Shown in pieces: positions 45,801 to 55,595 of a DNA stretch of 64,000 bases (the first letter of the stretch is position 1; each line of letters starts with the position of its first letter). The translations under genes were made by a program, and so were the position numbers. This stretch comes from Calothrix membranacea FACHB-236 (GTDB taxonomy: Bacteria; Cyanobacteriota; Cyanobacteriia; Cyanobacteriales; Nostocaceae): positions 26,542-90,541 of the forward strand of contig NZ_JACJPX010000035.1 in assembly GCF_014696315.1 (NCBI RefSeq), given 5' to 3'. The notes below the pieces were generated by a model that worked only from the letters and a program-made list of their open reading frames with translations, did not search any database and was not told where the DNA came from.

Positions 45801-46754
45801 CTAAGCTAGAAAATGCAACTGAGCGATTACAGCATTAATTAGATGATGAGTAATCGGGAGGCTATCTACTACCATCGCTAAACACAACAGCATCATGTAA
45901 GAGATGGAATAGAGGAATAATTCTCTGGCGATGGTTCTATCTTCTGGATTTTGCAATAAACGCCAAGCTTTGCGAATAAAAACTGAGCCTAAACCGACTG
46001 CGATCGCAGCATACAAAATCCCACTAGCATTTAAGGGATAAACCAATACTAGTGTTGTCGCTACCGTTGCCAGAGTGTAATACCAAATTTGCTTCACAGT
46101 TGCAGGATCGCCCACAACTAGAGGTAACATCGGAATCCCGACTTTGGCGTATTCATCGCGAATCATCAAAGCTAAAGCCCAGAAATGCGGCGGTGTCCAA
46201 AGAAAGACGATCGCAAAAATTACCCAAGCTGGCCAGCCTACAGTACCCGTAACAGCCGCCCAACCTACTAAGGCGGGAATAGCCCCCGCAGCACCACCAA
46301 TCACAATATTGTTAGTGGTATGGCGTTTCAACCAATGGGTATAAACCACAACATAGAAAACTATGCCAGAGAATGCGAGTAGGGCGGCTAGTAGGTTAGC
46401 AAAAACAGTCAGTAAAGTAAAAGAAATGACAGCCAGAGCGATCGCAAAAATCAAAGCGCCACGCGGCTGTACCTTACCGGAAGGCATAGGACGATGGCGT
46501 GTTCTCTCCATTTCATAATCAATATCGCGATCGTAGATACAGTTAATTGTTTGGGCGCTAGCAGCAGCAAAAGTGCCACCAATCATAGTTACTAGCAACA
46601 ACCAGATATCTACTTGTCCCTTAGCGGCAATCCACATACTGCCAGCGGTGGTAATTAAGAGCAACGGAATGATCCGGGGCTTGGTTAACTGGTAGTAGCT
46701 TTGAATTACCTGTAGAAAAGTTTCGTGGTGGCGAGAGACATTAGTCTCAATCAT
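45801..46754 (-). CDS. ctaB: Protoheme IX farnesyltransferase (heme O synthase)
   Basis: Adds a farnesyl group to heme b to make heme O, the precursor of the heme A used by CtaD. 317 residues with about eight membrane helices. The prenyl-diphosphate-binding site is [20 protein letters not shown], and [12 protein letters not shown] is diagnostic. The second Asp-rich area is not obvious, as usual. It lies downstream of ctaA on the same strand with repeats between them, next to the oxidase genes it serves. Confidence 0.96.
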   Translation of the reverse strand: MIETNVSRHHETFLQVIQSYYQLTKPRIIPLLLITTAGSMWIAAKGQVDIWLLLVTMIGGTFAAASAQTINCIYDRDIDYEMERTRHRPMPSGKVQPRGALIFAIALAVISFTLLTVFANLLAALLAFSGIVFYVVVYTHWLKRHTTNNIVIGGAAGAIPALVGWAAVTGTVGWPAWVIFAIVFLWTPPHFWALALMIRDEYAKVGIPMLPLVVGDPATVKQIWYYTLATVATTLVLVYPLNASGILYAAIAVGLGSVFIRKAWRLLQNPEDRTIARELFLYSISYMMLLCLAMVVDSLPITHHLINAVIAQLHFLA

Positions 46755-47143
46755 TTTGGCTCGATTTCCTTATTTTTCAACTTATGTGTAGCCCCTGCTC
46801 ATACCGAATCGCTATCGAAAAAAGACTAAGGGAAGATGAGGGAGATGAGGGAGAGAAGGGATATGAGGAGGATGAGGAGGATTACTACCTCTATTCCCAC
46901 TGCTCCCTCATTCCCTGTACTCAGTCTGTCTCACAGAGACTAGCGAAAACATCCACTTGTAGTGAGGTATAGATAGAGACAAGGGTTTATTTTTGTTCCA
47001 CCACTTCTAGTTGCTAAGGTGGGGATTGGGGACTGGGTACTGAGGACTGGGTACTGGGGATTAGGAATTTTAGATTGAAACCCAATCCAAAATTGAATTG
47101 CCCATGCCCCATGCCCCATGCCCTATGCCCCTTGTTTCTTTGG
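46755..47143. other. Repeat-filled spacer between ctaA and ctaB
   Basis: 389 bp holding GATGAGG-type purine repeats (46838-46893), GGGGACTGGGTACTGAGGAC repeats (47024-47062) and CCCATGCCCCATGCCC repeats (47098-47133). No gene is seen. Confidence 0.75.
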
Positions 47144-48106
47144 TTATAGATGCGACCCCTTTGCTGGTACAGCTACAGGGGAAGTATTGGTTTCACGACT
47201 AGCAACCCAGTCGCGTAATGCTAGAACTGTGAAAGCTACCAAAGTACCGAGTAAAGCTGCGCCTACAGCCTGGTGAGAGACGGTAAGCGGCTCTACTTGC
47301 AGGCGTAATTTGAAAGTAGCTACTCCCAAGATGATTTGTAACATTAATAACCCACCAGCCATATTTGCCAAGCGGCGTAAAGCTGGATGGAGTGCCGGTG
47401 TCAGCCAAGATATTAATACCACTGCTAAGGTTGCCACTGTTGGTGGTACTAAGCCAAAGATGTGGCTGTACATGAAAGTACAGAGTTGGGATGTGCCCAA
47501 ACATTGGTGTAGTGCCCAGCGAGAGCCCACCAAGGCACCCAGAAGACTTTGTAGGTAAACTAAAACGGCCGCAGTTAAACCCAACCAAGGCAAGCTACCA
47601 ACATTGCGGGTTCCTTGATAAGGGGTGAGTGCCGTACCAATAATTAGGAGGGTGGTGAAAAACAACAACGCCGTTCCCAAGTGGGCAGTCACGATATCAA
47701 ACCGTAAAAGTTCGGTGACAGTCAGCCCCCCCAAGACACCTTGGAAAACAATTAAAAACAAGGCGAATGTAGATGCCCAAGGCAGCCAATTTGGTAAAAC
47801 GCGACGATACCACCAGGATAGCCCGGCAAGTGCGATCGCGCTCAGTCCAATCAAAGCTGCATCCAGTCTGTGAAACCATTCCAAGAACACTTGAAAATTC
47901 ATTTGCTTGGCTGGCACTAATTCTCCATAGCACAAAGGCCAGTCTGGGCAAGCAAGTCCAGCGTTCATTACCCGCGTGGCACTGCCTATTGCCATCAAAA
48001 TTAAGGTGGCGATGCAGATCTTCCAAACAAAACGACGAATTATTTCCTGGGGCTTTTGCTGGGGATCTGTTGCTTCATTTTGTTGTTGTAGGACAAATTC
48101 GCTCAT
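47144..48106 (-). CDS. ctaA: Heme A synthase
   Basis: Converts heme O to heme A by oxidising a methyl to a formyl group. 320 residues from ATG 48106 (MSEFVLQQQNEATD), which has AAGG eight bases upstream; the frame runs on to 48166. Eight membrane helices. Heme-ligand histidines appear in FLEWFHRLDA, IVTAHLGTAL, ALHQCLG (with the paired Cys) and LTVSHQAVGA. The conserved loop LACPDWPLCYGE is present with both cysteines. It is divergent from ctaC. Confidence 0.95.
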   Translation of the reverse strand: MSEFVLQQQNEATDPQQKPQEIIRRFVWKICIATLILMAIGSATRVMNAGLACPDWPLCYGELVPAKQMNFQVFLEWFHRLDAALIGLSAIALAGLSWWYRRVLPNWLPWASTFALFLIVFQGVLGGLTVTELLRFDIVTAHLGTALLFFTTLLIIGTALTPYQGTRNVGSLPWLGLTAAVLVYLQSLLGALVGSRWALHQCLGTSQLCTFMYSHIFGLVPPTVATLAVVLISWLTPALHPALRRLANMAGGLLMLQIILGVATFKLRLQVEPLTVSHQAVGAALLGTLVAFTVLALRDWVASRETNTSPVAVPAKGSHL

Positions 48107-48523
48107 GAACGATACCTTCTGCCCGCTCTTGGTAGAGCTATTTAAAATTATCAGTTTGTCAATCACGACCCATATAAACCCTAGCGTATACGACCAAGGT
48201 TGATAGATTAGCTTTCAGTTATACGTTTTACTTACACTTTGAAGCACTCTAGCTACTTTTAGCCAAAAGCTTTAGGTATTTTTTAAGTTCTCAATTTTTT
48301 GTTAATGGCAACCAATTTTACTATCTAAATTTTTTCTTAAATTTTTACCATGATTCACATCTATCCTTGGCTATATCTGATAAAACTCTTGTACTCAAAA
48401 TTATTTATGTAGCCAAAAAAATTAATAAAAATTTCAGACATTGGAAGACCATAATTGATGACCTACACTACCTTAGTAAGTGGGTACCTTTGAGATAACG
48501 TAGTAAATTCATTTAAGTGAGCC
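48107..48523. other. Divergent promoter region of ctaA and ctaC
   Basis: 417 bp, AT-rich, between the ctaA and ctaC starts. It must carry both promoters; I see no site good enough to call and no repeat. Confidence 0.5.
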
Positions 48524-49609
48524 GTGAAAATTCCAAGTTCGATCTGGACATTACTAATTGGCATTGTGTTAACACTTGCCAGCCTTTGGTACGGTCAAAA
48601 TCACGGTCTGTTGCCAACAGAAGCCTCTGATGAAGCCGTCTTGGTTGATGGTCTGTTTAACACGATGATGGTCATCTCTACAGGTATCTTTCTCATTGTC
48701 GAAGGTGTTTTAATTTACTCCGCATTTAAATATCGTCAACGACCTGGTGACAATGAAGACGGGCCTCCTGTAGAAGGAAATGTACCTCTAGAAATCCTCT
48801 GGACGGCGATCCCAGCAATTATAGTTATTGGTATTTCTGTTTACAGCTTTGAGGTTTATAACGATATTGGTGGCTTCGATCCCCATGCAATCCATGATGC
48901 CCCGGTGACTCAAAATATGTCGATGAAAATGCCAGGGGCCGCGATCGCCGCAACGTTAAACGATACACCACCCAGCGACAAACCCAACCTCAATCAAGAA
49001 AAATCTGATGCGGCGATGCAAGACCCAGCCACCGCAGCAGTTCGCAATGCCGATCAAATTCCCCAAAAAATCGATGCCCCAGGAGTTGGTAGTGTAGCTC
49101 CTACCATTGGCGAAAGTCCTGACAAAGCAGGTAAACCCCCAGAATTGTTGGTTAATGTTACTGGTCTGCAATATGCCTGGATATTCACCTATCCAGAAAC
49201 AGGTCTTACCACCGGGGAAATGCATCTTCCCATCGGGCGTGAGGTGAAAATCAATATGACAGCCAACGATGTGATTCACGCTTTTTGGGTGCCAGAGTTT
49301 CGCTTAAAGCAAGATGCTATCCCTGGTAGACAAACCGAAATTCGCTTCACACCGAGAATAGCAGGTGATTATGCCTTAGTTTGTGCCGAACTTTGTGGCC
49401 CCTACCACGGAGCAATGAGAGCGCCAATCGTGGTAGAAACACCAGAAGCCTTTGACAAATGGCAAAAAGAGCAGCAAGTAGCTAGCCGCGAAACCCTAAA
49501 TCAAGCTGTTGCTTATAACCCTGCAAATCTCTCCCCCGATAAATTCCTCGCTCCTTACACCAAGGACATGGGAATTAACACAGAAATACTTCATCAAGTA
49601 CACAAATAA
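48524..49609 (+). CDS. ctaC: Cytochrome c oxidase subunit II
   Basis: 361 residues from GTG 48524. Two N-terminal membrane helices (about 8-22 and 45-66) anchor a periplasmic or lumenal copper domain. The CuA ligands are all present: the His of DVIHAFWVPEF and the cluster CAELCGPYHGAM. A long insert between the second helix and the CuA fold (about 125-200, Asp/Pro/Ala-rich) is typical of cyanobacterial CtaC. It accepts electrons from cytochrome c6 or plastocyanin. First gene of ctaCDE. Confidence 0.95.
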   Translation: MKIPSSIWTLLIGIVLTLASLWYGQNHGLLPTEASDEAVLVDGLFNTMMVISTGIFLIVEGVLIYSAFKYRQRPGDNEDGPPVEGNVPLEILWTAIPAIIVIGISVYSFEVYNDIGGFDPHAIHDAPVTQNMSMKMPGAAIAATLNDTPPSDKPNLNQEKSDAAMQDPATAAVRNADQIPQKIDAPGVGSVAPTIGESPDKAGKPPELLVNVTGLQYAWIFTYPETGLTTGEMHLPIGREVKINMTANDVIHAFWVPEFRLKQDAIPGRQTEIRFTPRIAGDYALVCAELCGPYHGAMRAPIVVETPEAFDKWQKEQQVASRETLNQAVAYNPANLSPDKFLAPYTKDMGINTEILHQVHK

Positions 49610-49612
49610 TCA

Positions 49613-49722
49613 ACAGTCCAAAGTCCAGAGTCCAAAGTCAACAGTCAAAAGTCCAAAGTTATAGCCATTAACCTTTGACCCTTGACCCTTGACCTTTGAC
49701 CCTTGACCCTTGACCCTCTCCT
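49613..49722. repeat. Paired tandem repeats between ctaC and ctaD
   Basis: AGTCCAAAGTC-type units (49616-49658) face TTGACCC-type units (49670-49722). AGTCCAAAG and CCTTTGACCC-like stretches are partly complementary, so the RNA could fold back within the operon. Confidence 0.75.
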
Positions 49723-49725
49723 CCT

Positions 49726-51462
49726 ATGACACAAGCCCAAATCCAAGAAACCGCTAATATCCCCGCCCTGGCTGAAGAACCAGGGGTCAGGCATTGGCGA
49801 GACTACTTTAGCTTTAATACTGACCACAAGGTGATAGGGATTCAATACCTAGTCACTTCGTTTATTTTCTATTGCATTGGCGGCGTGATGGCGGACTTGG
49901 TTCGCACAGAACTAAGAACCCCAGAAGTAGATTTTGTTACCCCAGAAGTCTATAACAGCCTATTTACCCTGCACGCCACAATCATGATTTTTTTGTGGAT
50001 TGTGCCCGCAGGGGCAGGGTTTGCTAACTTCCTCATTCCCCTGATGATTGGGGCTAAGGATATGGCATTTCCTCGGCTCAATGCTGTCGCCTTTTGGATG
50101 ATCCCCCCTGCTGGCGTGTTATTAATTGCCAGTTTAGCGGTGGGCGACGCACCAGATGCTGGCTGGACTTCTTACCCACCATTGAGCTTAGTTACAGGTC
50201 AAGTGGGTGAGGCTATCTGGATTATCAGTGTCCTGCTACTGGGTACGTCATCAATTTTGGGGGCGATTAATTTCCTCGTCACCTTGTTGAGGATGCGTAT
50301 CCCAGGTATGGGTGTGCATCAAATGCCCTTGTTTTGCTGGGCGATGTTTGCTACCTCAGCATTGGTACTTTTATCTACCCCTGTACTCGCAGCAGGTCTG
50401 ATTCTGCTTTCCTTTGACTTAATTGCCGGAACGACATTTTTCAACCCAACTGGAGGCGGCGATCCCGTTGTCTACCAGCATATGTTCTGGTTTTATTCCC
50501 ACCCAGCGGTTTACATCATGATTTTGCCTTTCTTTGGGGCAATTTCTGAAATCATCCCAGTTCATTCTCGCAAACCAATTTTTGGTTATAAAGCGATCGC
50601 CTATTCCTCCCTGGCGATTAGTTTTCTCGGGTTAATCGTGTGGGCGCACCATATGTTTACCAGCGGTATTCCTGGTTGGCTGCGGATGTTCTTTATGATC
50701 ACCACAATGATCATTGCCGTACCTACAGGAATTAAAATTTTCAGTTGGTTAGCGACGATGTGGGGCGGAAAAATTCGTCTCAACAGTCCTATGCTATTTG
50801 CTATGGGTTTTGTTGGCACCTTTGTGATTGGCGGCATTAGTGGCGTAATGTTGGCAGCAGTACCCTTTGATATTCACGTTCACGATACCTATTTTGTGGT
50901 CGCCCACCTCCACTACGTCCTCTTTGGTGGTAGTGTCTTAGGGATTTTTGCAGCCATCTATCATTGGTTCCCAAAAATGACGGGAAGGATGCTGAACGAA
51001 TTTTGGGGTAAAGTTCACTTTGCCTTGACAATAGTTGGTCTAAATATGACCTTCTTACCAATGCACAAGCTGGGTTTAATGGGCATGAACCGCCGAGTTG
51101 CTCAGTATGACCCCAAATTTGCATTGTTAAATGAAATCTGCACTTATGGTTCTTATATCCTCGCAGTTTCTACAATTCCCTTCATCATCAATGCCATCTG
51201 GAGTTGGTTATACGGGCCCAAGGCAAGTAATAATCCCTGGAATGCATTAACTCTAGAGTGGATGACAACCTCACCACCCGCGATTGAGAATTTTGACAAA
51301 ACCCCAGTGTTAGCAACAGGCCCCTACGACTACGGTTTGGAAAATGCTTACAAGGGCGTACCCCTCTCCGATCCCGATCCAGTCTTGTCTGGTGGCGTAA
51401 ACTCAGTGTTGCGCGCCCAACCAGACGAACCATATCCAGGGATCACAGCAGAAAAAGAATAA
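49726..51462 (+). CDS. ctaD: Cytochrome c oxidase subunit I
   Basis: 578 residues with twelve membrane helices. The low-spin heme histidine is in LHATIMIFLW. The CuB/cross-link site is FYSHPAVYIMILP, with the active-site Tyr. The two CuB histidines are in WAHHMFTSG, and the heme histidine pair is in YFVVAHLHYVLF. The helix VI motif is YSHPxVY rather than GHPEVY, which places it in the A2 type of heme-copper oxidases. It reduces oxygen to water and pumps protons. Middle gene of ctaCDE. Confidence 0.97.
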   Translation: MTQAQIQETANIPALAEEPGVRHWRDYFSFNTDHKVIGIQYLVTSFIFYCIGGVMADLVRTELRTPEVDFVTPEVYNSLFTLHATIMIFLWIVPAGAGFANFLIPLMIGAKDMAFPRLNAVAFWMIPPAGVLLIASLAVGDAPDAGWTSYPPLSLVTGQVGEAIWIISVLLLGTSSILGAINFLVTLLRMRIPGMGVHQMPLFCWAMFATSALVLLSTPVLAAGLILLSFDLIAGTTFFNPTGGGDPVVYQHMFWFYSHPAVYIMILPFFGAISEIIPVHSRKPIFGYKAIAYSSLAISFLGLIVWAHHMFTSGIPGWLRMFFMITTMIIAVPTGIKIFSWLATMWGGKIRLNSPMLFAMGFVGTFVIGGISGVMLAAVPFDIHVHDTYFVVAHLHYVLFGGSVLGIFAAIYHWFPKMTGRMLNEFWGKVHFALTIVGLNMTFLPMHKLGLMGMNRRVAQYDPKFALLNEICTYGSYILAVSTIPFIINAIWSWLYGPKASNNPWNALTLEWMTTSPPAIENFDKTPVLATGPYDYGLENAYKGVPLSDPDPVLSGGVNSVLRAQPDEPYPGITAEKE

Positions 51463-51463
51463 T

Positions 51464-51592
51464 GCATGGGCATGGGGCATGGGGCATGGGGCATTGGGTA
51501 ATAGGTAATAGGTAATTGAGATTTATACTTTATTCTTTCCCCTTGTCCCCTTGTCCCCTTGTCCCCTTGTCCCCTTTCCCCAGTCCCCAATC
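51464..51592. repeat. Tandem repeats between ctaD and ctaE
   Basis: GGGGCAT units (51466-51500), GGTAATA units (51497-51518) and CCCCTTGT units (51539-51580). The last set is open in the ctaE frame and gives a false start at 51551. Confidence 0.88.
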
Positions 51593-51619
51593 CCTTTACA
51601 CTTATCCTTTTTAATATTC

Positions 51620-52246
51620 ATGCAAAGTCAAACTATTGACCCAGCACAAGCTGAACTGAATCATCACCATAGTGCGGAAGCTACACATGCGGGTCATGAA
51701 GGACATCCCGACCATCGTTTGTTTGGGCTAATCGTCTTTCTGATTGCTGAAGGTATGATTTTCATGGGGTTGTTCGGAGCTTATCTAGCTTTCCGTTCTA
51801 CCTTACCCGTATGGCCACCAGCCGGAACACCCGAATTAGAACTTTTGCTACCAGGAGTTAATACCGCTAATCTAATAGCTAGCAGTTTTGTCATGCATAA
51901 TGCTGACACTGCTATCAAAAAGAATGATACCAAGGGTATGCGGATTTGGTTGGCAATTACAGCCGCTATGGGTGCAATTTTCTTGGTAGGTCAGGTTTAT
52001 GAATACACCCATCTAGAATTTGGTTTAACTACCAATTTATTTGCCAGCGCATTCTATGTGTTAACTGGATTTCACGGTTTGCACGTAACCATTGGCGTGT
52101 TAGCAATTTTGGCTGTATTGTGGCGATCGCGCGTTGCTGGTCATTACACTAACGAAAAACGCTTCGGTATTGAAGCTGCGGAAATTTACTGGCATTTTGT
52201 TGATGTAATTTGGATAATTTTGTTCGGATTGTTGTACATCCTCTAA
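51620..52246 (+). CDS. ctaE: Cytochrome c oxidase subunit III
   Basis: 208 residues from ATG 51620 (MQSQTIDPAQAEL). A His-rich N-terminus (HHHSAEATHAGHEGHPDHR) leads to five membrane helices. Family motifs are FLIAEGMIFMGLFGAYLAFR, VYEYTHLEFGL, YVLTGFHGLHVTIGVLAI and EIYWHFVDVIWIILFGLLY. It stabilises the oxidase and its proton uptake. Last gene of ctaCDE, followed by a terminator. Confidence 0.95.
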   Translation: MQSQTIDPAQAELNHHHSAEATHAGHEGHPDHRLFGLIVFLIAEGMIFMGLFGAYLAFRSTLPVWPPAGTPELELLLPGVNTANLIASSFVMHNADTAIKKNDTKGMRIWLAITAAMGAIFLVGQVYEYTHLEFGLTTNLFASAFYVLTGFHGLHVTIGVLAILAVLWRSRVAGHYTNEKRFGIEAAEIYWHFVDVIWIILFGLLYIL

Positions 52247-52287
52247 GTATTAATAAGTAGTTGTTCACTCCACGCGAATAACTACCT

Positions 52288-52309
52288 AACCCCCACTGGG
52301 GGTTTTTTT
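52288..52309 (+). terminator. Terminator of ctaCDE
   Basis: Perfect stem AACCCCC/GGGGGTT with loop ACT, then a T7 run. 41 bp after the ctaE stop. Confidence 0.92.
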
Positions 52310-52947
52310 ATGGTTAATTTCCGTCATAGAATAATCACTGAGTGATTATAGTTGCTGTATCTCATGGTGTTAGCTCTGTAATATCTCTAGAATTTACGCA
52401 TTTGGAGGCGTAGATTTGACTAAGGCAATAGTAAATCAAAAAATATCCTCAATTTTCTTGTTTAATGGGCATCTTGCTAATTACATCCTCTAGTTGACAT
52501 TTATCTGCAACAGTATCCAGATAGCAAGCTCATCTATATTCTGATTTATCGTATTATTTTTTACTATGCTCTCAATCAAAATGAAACGCGCTTTGTTTTT
52601 TTTATACATTCATAACCATATTGAATTTTAGCTAGATTGTATACTAAAGTGTGTTTACTAAGATATTTTGAGATTTCAAGACTATTAACTTTAGTCAGAT
52701 ATAGGTGCAACTACAGCAACAATAAAAATTACAAAGGATAAAATATTTGGTTAAAACTATGTTGTGATCTTAGCGCCTTAAAATTCCTAAAAAAACACAG
52801 AATTTCGCCATTAAACTAATATCTAGCTTGGGAAAATTTTAGATTTAAATGTCAAGCAACTATGCGGACATCCCGACGGAATGTCAAGCAAAATCTACCA
52901 CCGAAATTTAACTTGTCAGCTATTTTAGATAGGTTAGGATATGTCCC
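52310..52947. other. AT-rich spacer before the Ser/Thr kinase gene
   Basis: 638 bp, AT-rich. I see no gene and no repeat of the families found elsewhere. AGGAT before 52948 is a plausible ribosome-binding site. Confidence 0.5.
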
Positions 52948-54159
52948 ATGCGTCAGTACCCTCGCATTAGAAAAACGCTCCGAAATCGCTACAATCATGT
53001 GACGCAGTTAAAAAGTAAATTATCTGGTGGTATTACTTATTTGCTATCAAGCGATACAGGAAATAAACAAGGAAATAGACAACAGGAACAGTATCCTCTC
53101 ATAAAAAAAACACTGCGGAATCGCTTTAAGATTGTCCAACTTTTAGCTAGGGGAGGTTCTGGCGATACCTACTTAGCAATTGATTCGGATTTACCTGGTA
53201 AACCATTTTGTGTTGTTAAGCATTTTTATCCTAAACATCCTCATCCTGCTGTTTTACCGATTGCCAAGAACCTGTTTAATCGCGAAGCAGAAATTTTATA
53301 TCAGCTAGGCAACAATCATAAGCAAATTCCTACCTTATTAGCTCACTTTCATGAAGATGGAGATTTTTATTTAGTTCAAGAATTTATTGATGGTTATGAC
53401 TTAACCCAAGAAATTGTCCTTGGTAAACCTTTAAGCGAAGATGTAGTGTTAAATTTATTGAAAGATATCCTGGAAGTGTTGGACTTTGTTCATCAACACA
53501 AAATAATTCACAGGGATATTAAGCCGCAGAATATTATGCGGCGGAACTGCGATCGCAAGATTGTACTGATTGATTTTGGCAGTATTAAAAAAGTAGGTAA
53601 TCAGGGAAATACCCTAACAGTTTCTGTTGGTACACCTGGATATATGCCAACAGAACAAGCTAAGGGTAAACCAAAACTTAGCAGCGATATTTATGCAGTA
53701 GGTATGATTGGGATTCAAGCTTTAACTGGTTTAAAAACCGAAGAATTACCCGAAGATCCCGATACTGGACAATTAATCTGGCGGAACAAAGCAAAAGTCA
53801 GCGATTGGCTAGCAGATGTTTTAGACAGAATGATTAGCGAACGCCATAACCAGCGTTACCAATCTGCAGGAGAAGCTTTGCAAGCGCTGATTCCCGATAT
53901 CACCTTACCACAGTACTTAGAATTGAGTGTTCCAGATGAACACCCTGATGAGGATTCTGTGCAAGTTTATCGCAAATTTATCTTGCTACTAGGTTTGGGT
54001 CTTGGCGTTATTACTAGTGTATTACTAATAGCTCTAATATATACATTTTTGAGTACAAGTTTATCGCCAAAAAAACAACCGACTCCATCACAAACATTCA
54101 TCGAAAAGTTTAATAATCGTTCATCTATTCATCTAGATAAGCCAGTAGGTTATAGCTAG
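52948..54159 (+). CDS. Membrane Ser/Thr protein kinase with duplicated N-terminus
   Basis: 403 residues. The kinase domain (about 55-325) has the glycine loop LARGGSGDTYLA, ATP-binding Lys in CVVKHFYP, catalytic IIHRDIKPQNIM, DFG in LIDFGSIK and the activation segment end GTPGYMPTEQA. A membrane helix (about 343-367) and a short outer tail follow. Residues about 4-40 repeat residues 49-84: YPRIRKTLRNRYNHVTQL against YPLIKKTLRNRFKIVQLL, and the copy includes a degenerate glycine loop (LSGGITYLLSSD). The duplication is visible in the DNA too. It precedes a PstS-like gene by 179 bp and may sense or regulate through it. Confidence 0.92.
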   Translation: MRQYPRIRKTLRNRYNHVTQLKSKLSGGITYLLSSDTGNKQGNRQQEQYPLIKKTLRNRFKIVQLLARGGSGDTYLAIDSDLPGKPFCVVKHFYPKHPHPAVLPIAKNLFNREAEILYQLGNNHKQIPTLLAHFHEDGDFYLVQEFIDGYDLTQEIVLGKPLSEDVVLNLLKDILEVLDFVHQHKIIHRDIKPQNIMRRNCDRKIVLIDFGSIKKVGNQGNTLTVSVGTPGYMPTEQAKGKPKLSSDIYAVGMIGIQALTGLKTEELPEDPDTGQLIWRNKAKVSDWLADVLDRMISERHNQRYQSAGEALQALIPDITLPQYLELSVPDEHPDEDSVQVYRKFILLLGLGLGVITSVLLIALIYTFLSTSLSPKKQPTPSQTFIEKFNNRSSIHLDKPVGYS

Positions 54160-54338
54160 TTGAATAAAAACTAGTAATAGGCTGCTATAAGCGATTAATC
54201 AAAAGTAAATTTGGCTTGATTAAATCAGGAATATTTAATTATAGATAAGTCATTATTAACTGATAACTAAAAATGTGTTTTATACCTAGCATCTACCACC
54301 AATTGTTACCAACCTAACAAATAAACAAAATTAATAAT

Positions 54339-55421
54339 ATGGACAACACCAACCAAAAAAAAGTTTTGATTAAGGAAGATATCAGCATCTTCCTTAGAGG
54401 TCTGATTATTGGTAAAGTCCTAACACTGATGGTGATAGGAGGATTGCTTTGGTGGTTGCTCAAGCCAGAATTATTGGCTCGTAATACTAGCAATAATACT
54501 GATACTTCTAATCAAAATTTGCAGCCTAGCTCGAATGCTGTATCCACCTTTGGCTCACTTACTGATGTGCCCACTGACTCATTTAACTACGGTGGTAGCA
54601 CTGCTTGGGCACCCATTAGGCAGGTTGTAGATTCTCAAATCCTCAGCGCGCGCCCTGAACTCAAATTGCGCTACTTAGATCCTGTAAACAGTAGCCCTGG
54701 TTCTAGTTCTGGTATCCGGATGTTGCTTGATGGCAAATTGGATTTTGCTCAGTCTTCCCGTCCCCTTACAGATGAAGAAAAAGCCATTGCCAAAGAGAGA
54801 GGTTTCACCCTTGAACAACGTCAGGTGGGTATTGATGGAATAGCAGTAGTAGTGAATCCATCACTGAACGTGCCAGGTTTAACCGTTGATCAATTGCAGC
54901 AAATATATTTGGGCAAGTTGACTAACTGGAATCAGCTAGGAGGCCCCAATCTACCCATCACAGCTTTTTCTCAACAGCCAGAGAATGCAGATACAAGCAT
55001 CTTCTCTAGTAATGGCGAGTTCAACAAACAAGCATTGGGTTCTAATATCAAATACGTCTACTCTACTACAGATGCATTGCGTCAACTCAGCAAAACTCCA
55101 GGTGGAATATATTATGCTTCTGCCCGTGCTGTTGTCCCTCAGTGTAGTGTGAAACCCTTACCACTAGGCCGGACTGCTACCGATTTCGTTTCCCCTTACC
55201 GTCAACCTTTCGTATCACCCGAACAATGTCCGCGCCAACGCAATCAGGTAAATACTGAAGCTATTAAAAATGGTAGCTATCCCATAACCTCTAAATTGTT
55301 TGTGATTATTAAACAGAACAAAGGTCAAGCACAAAAGGCTGGCAATGCTTATGCCAATCTTGTACTTACCGATCAAGGACAACAGGCGATTGAGCAAGCT
55401 GGGTTTGTGGGAGTTCGTTAG
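54339..55421 (+). CDS. Membrane-anchored PstS-like substrate-binding protein
   Basis: 360 residues. One membrane helix (about 27-45) anchors an outer substrate-binding domain of the PstS type: FNYGGSTAWAPIRQ, YLDPVNSSPGSSSGIRMLLD, LDFAQSSRPLT, then LQQIYLGKLTNWNQLGG. These are the phosphate-site loops of the family, including the SSG turn. No transporter genes adjoin. It more likely serves as a sensor for or a partner of the Ser/Thr kinase just upstream than as a transport component. The ligand could be phosphate or another anion. Confidence 0.85.
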   Translation: MDNTNQKKVLIKEDISIFLRGLIIGKVLTLMVIGGLLWWLLKPELLARNTSNNTDTSNQNLQPSSNAVSTFGSLTDVPTDSFNYGGSTAWAPIRQVVDSQILSARPELKLRYLDPVNSSPGSSSGIRMLLDGKLDFAQSSRPLTDEEKAIAKERGFTLEQRQVGIDGIAVVVNPSLNVPGLTVDQLQQIYLGKLTNWNQLGGPNLPITAFSQQPENADTSIFSSNGEFNKQALGSNIKYVYSTTDALRQLSKTPGGIYYASARAVVPQCSVKPLPLGRTATDFVSPYRQPFVSPEQCPRQRNQVNTEAIKNGSYPITSKLFVIIKQNKGQAQKAGNAYANLVLTDQGQQAIEQAGFVGVR

Positions 55422-55508
55422 TTAATACTTTTATAGACTGCTGGCGAAATATGATGAGGTAATCTTGTTTCGCCAGTGGTAAAATGCGATCGCACTAATT
55501 CTCTACAG

Positions 55509-55579
55509 GTCATTGGTAGGATTTCAAGCCTATTTACGTTTATTAACATAGTGTGGTTTATTTCCACCGACTTACTTAT
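55509..55579. repeat. Dispersed repeat of about 70 bp, copy 2
   Basis: Same element as 33295-33366 (shared blocks listed there). It lies between the convergent PstS-like and phosphoribosyltransferase genes. Confidence 0.8.
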
Positions 55580-55595
55580 TTTATTTACAAGTCTC

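Noticed and set aside
47199..48026. Several long open frames on both strands within ctaA
   Set aside because: They overlap a well-supported membrane enzyme gene in other frames and show no family features.
50837..51433. Reverse-strand frames of 80-95 residues inside ctaD
   Set aside because: Shadows of the conserved oxidase gene; composition is unlike neighbouring proteins.
54195..54290. TTAA motifs before the PstS-like gene as a second Pho box
   Set aside because: Spacings are irregular (25, 15 and more), with no 11-bp period.
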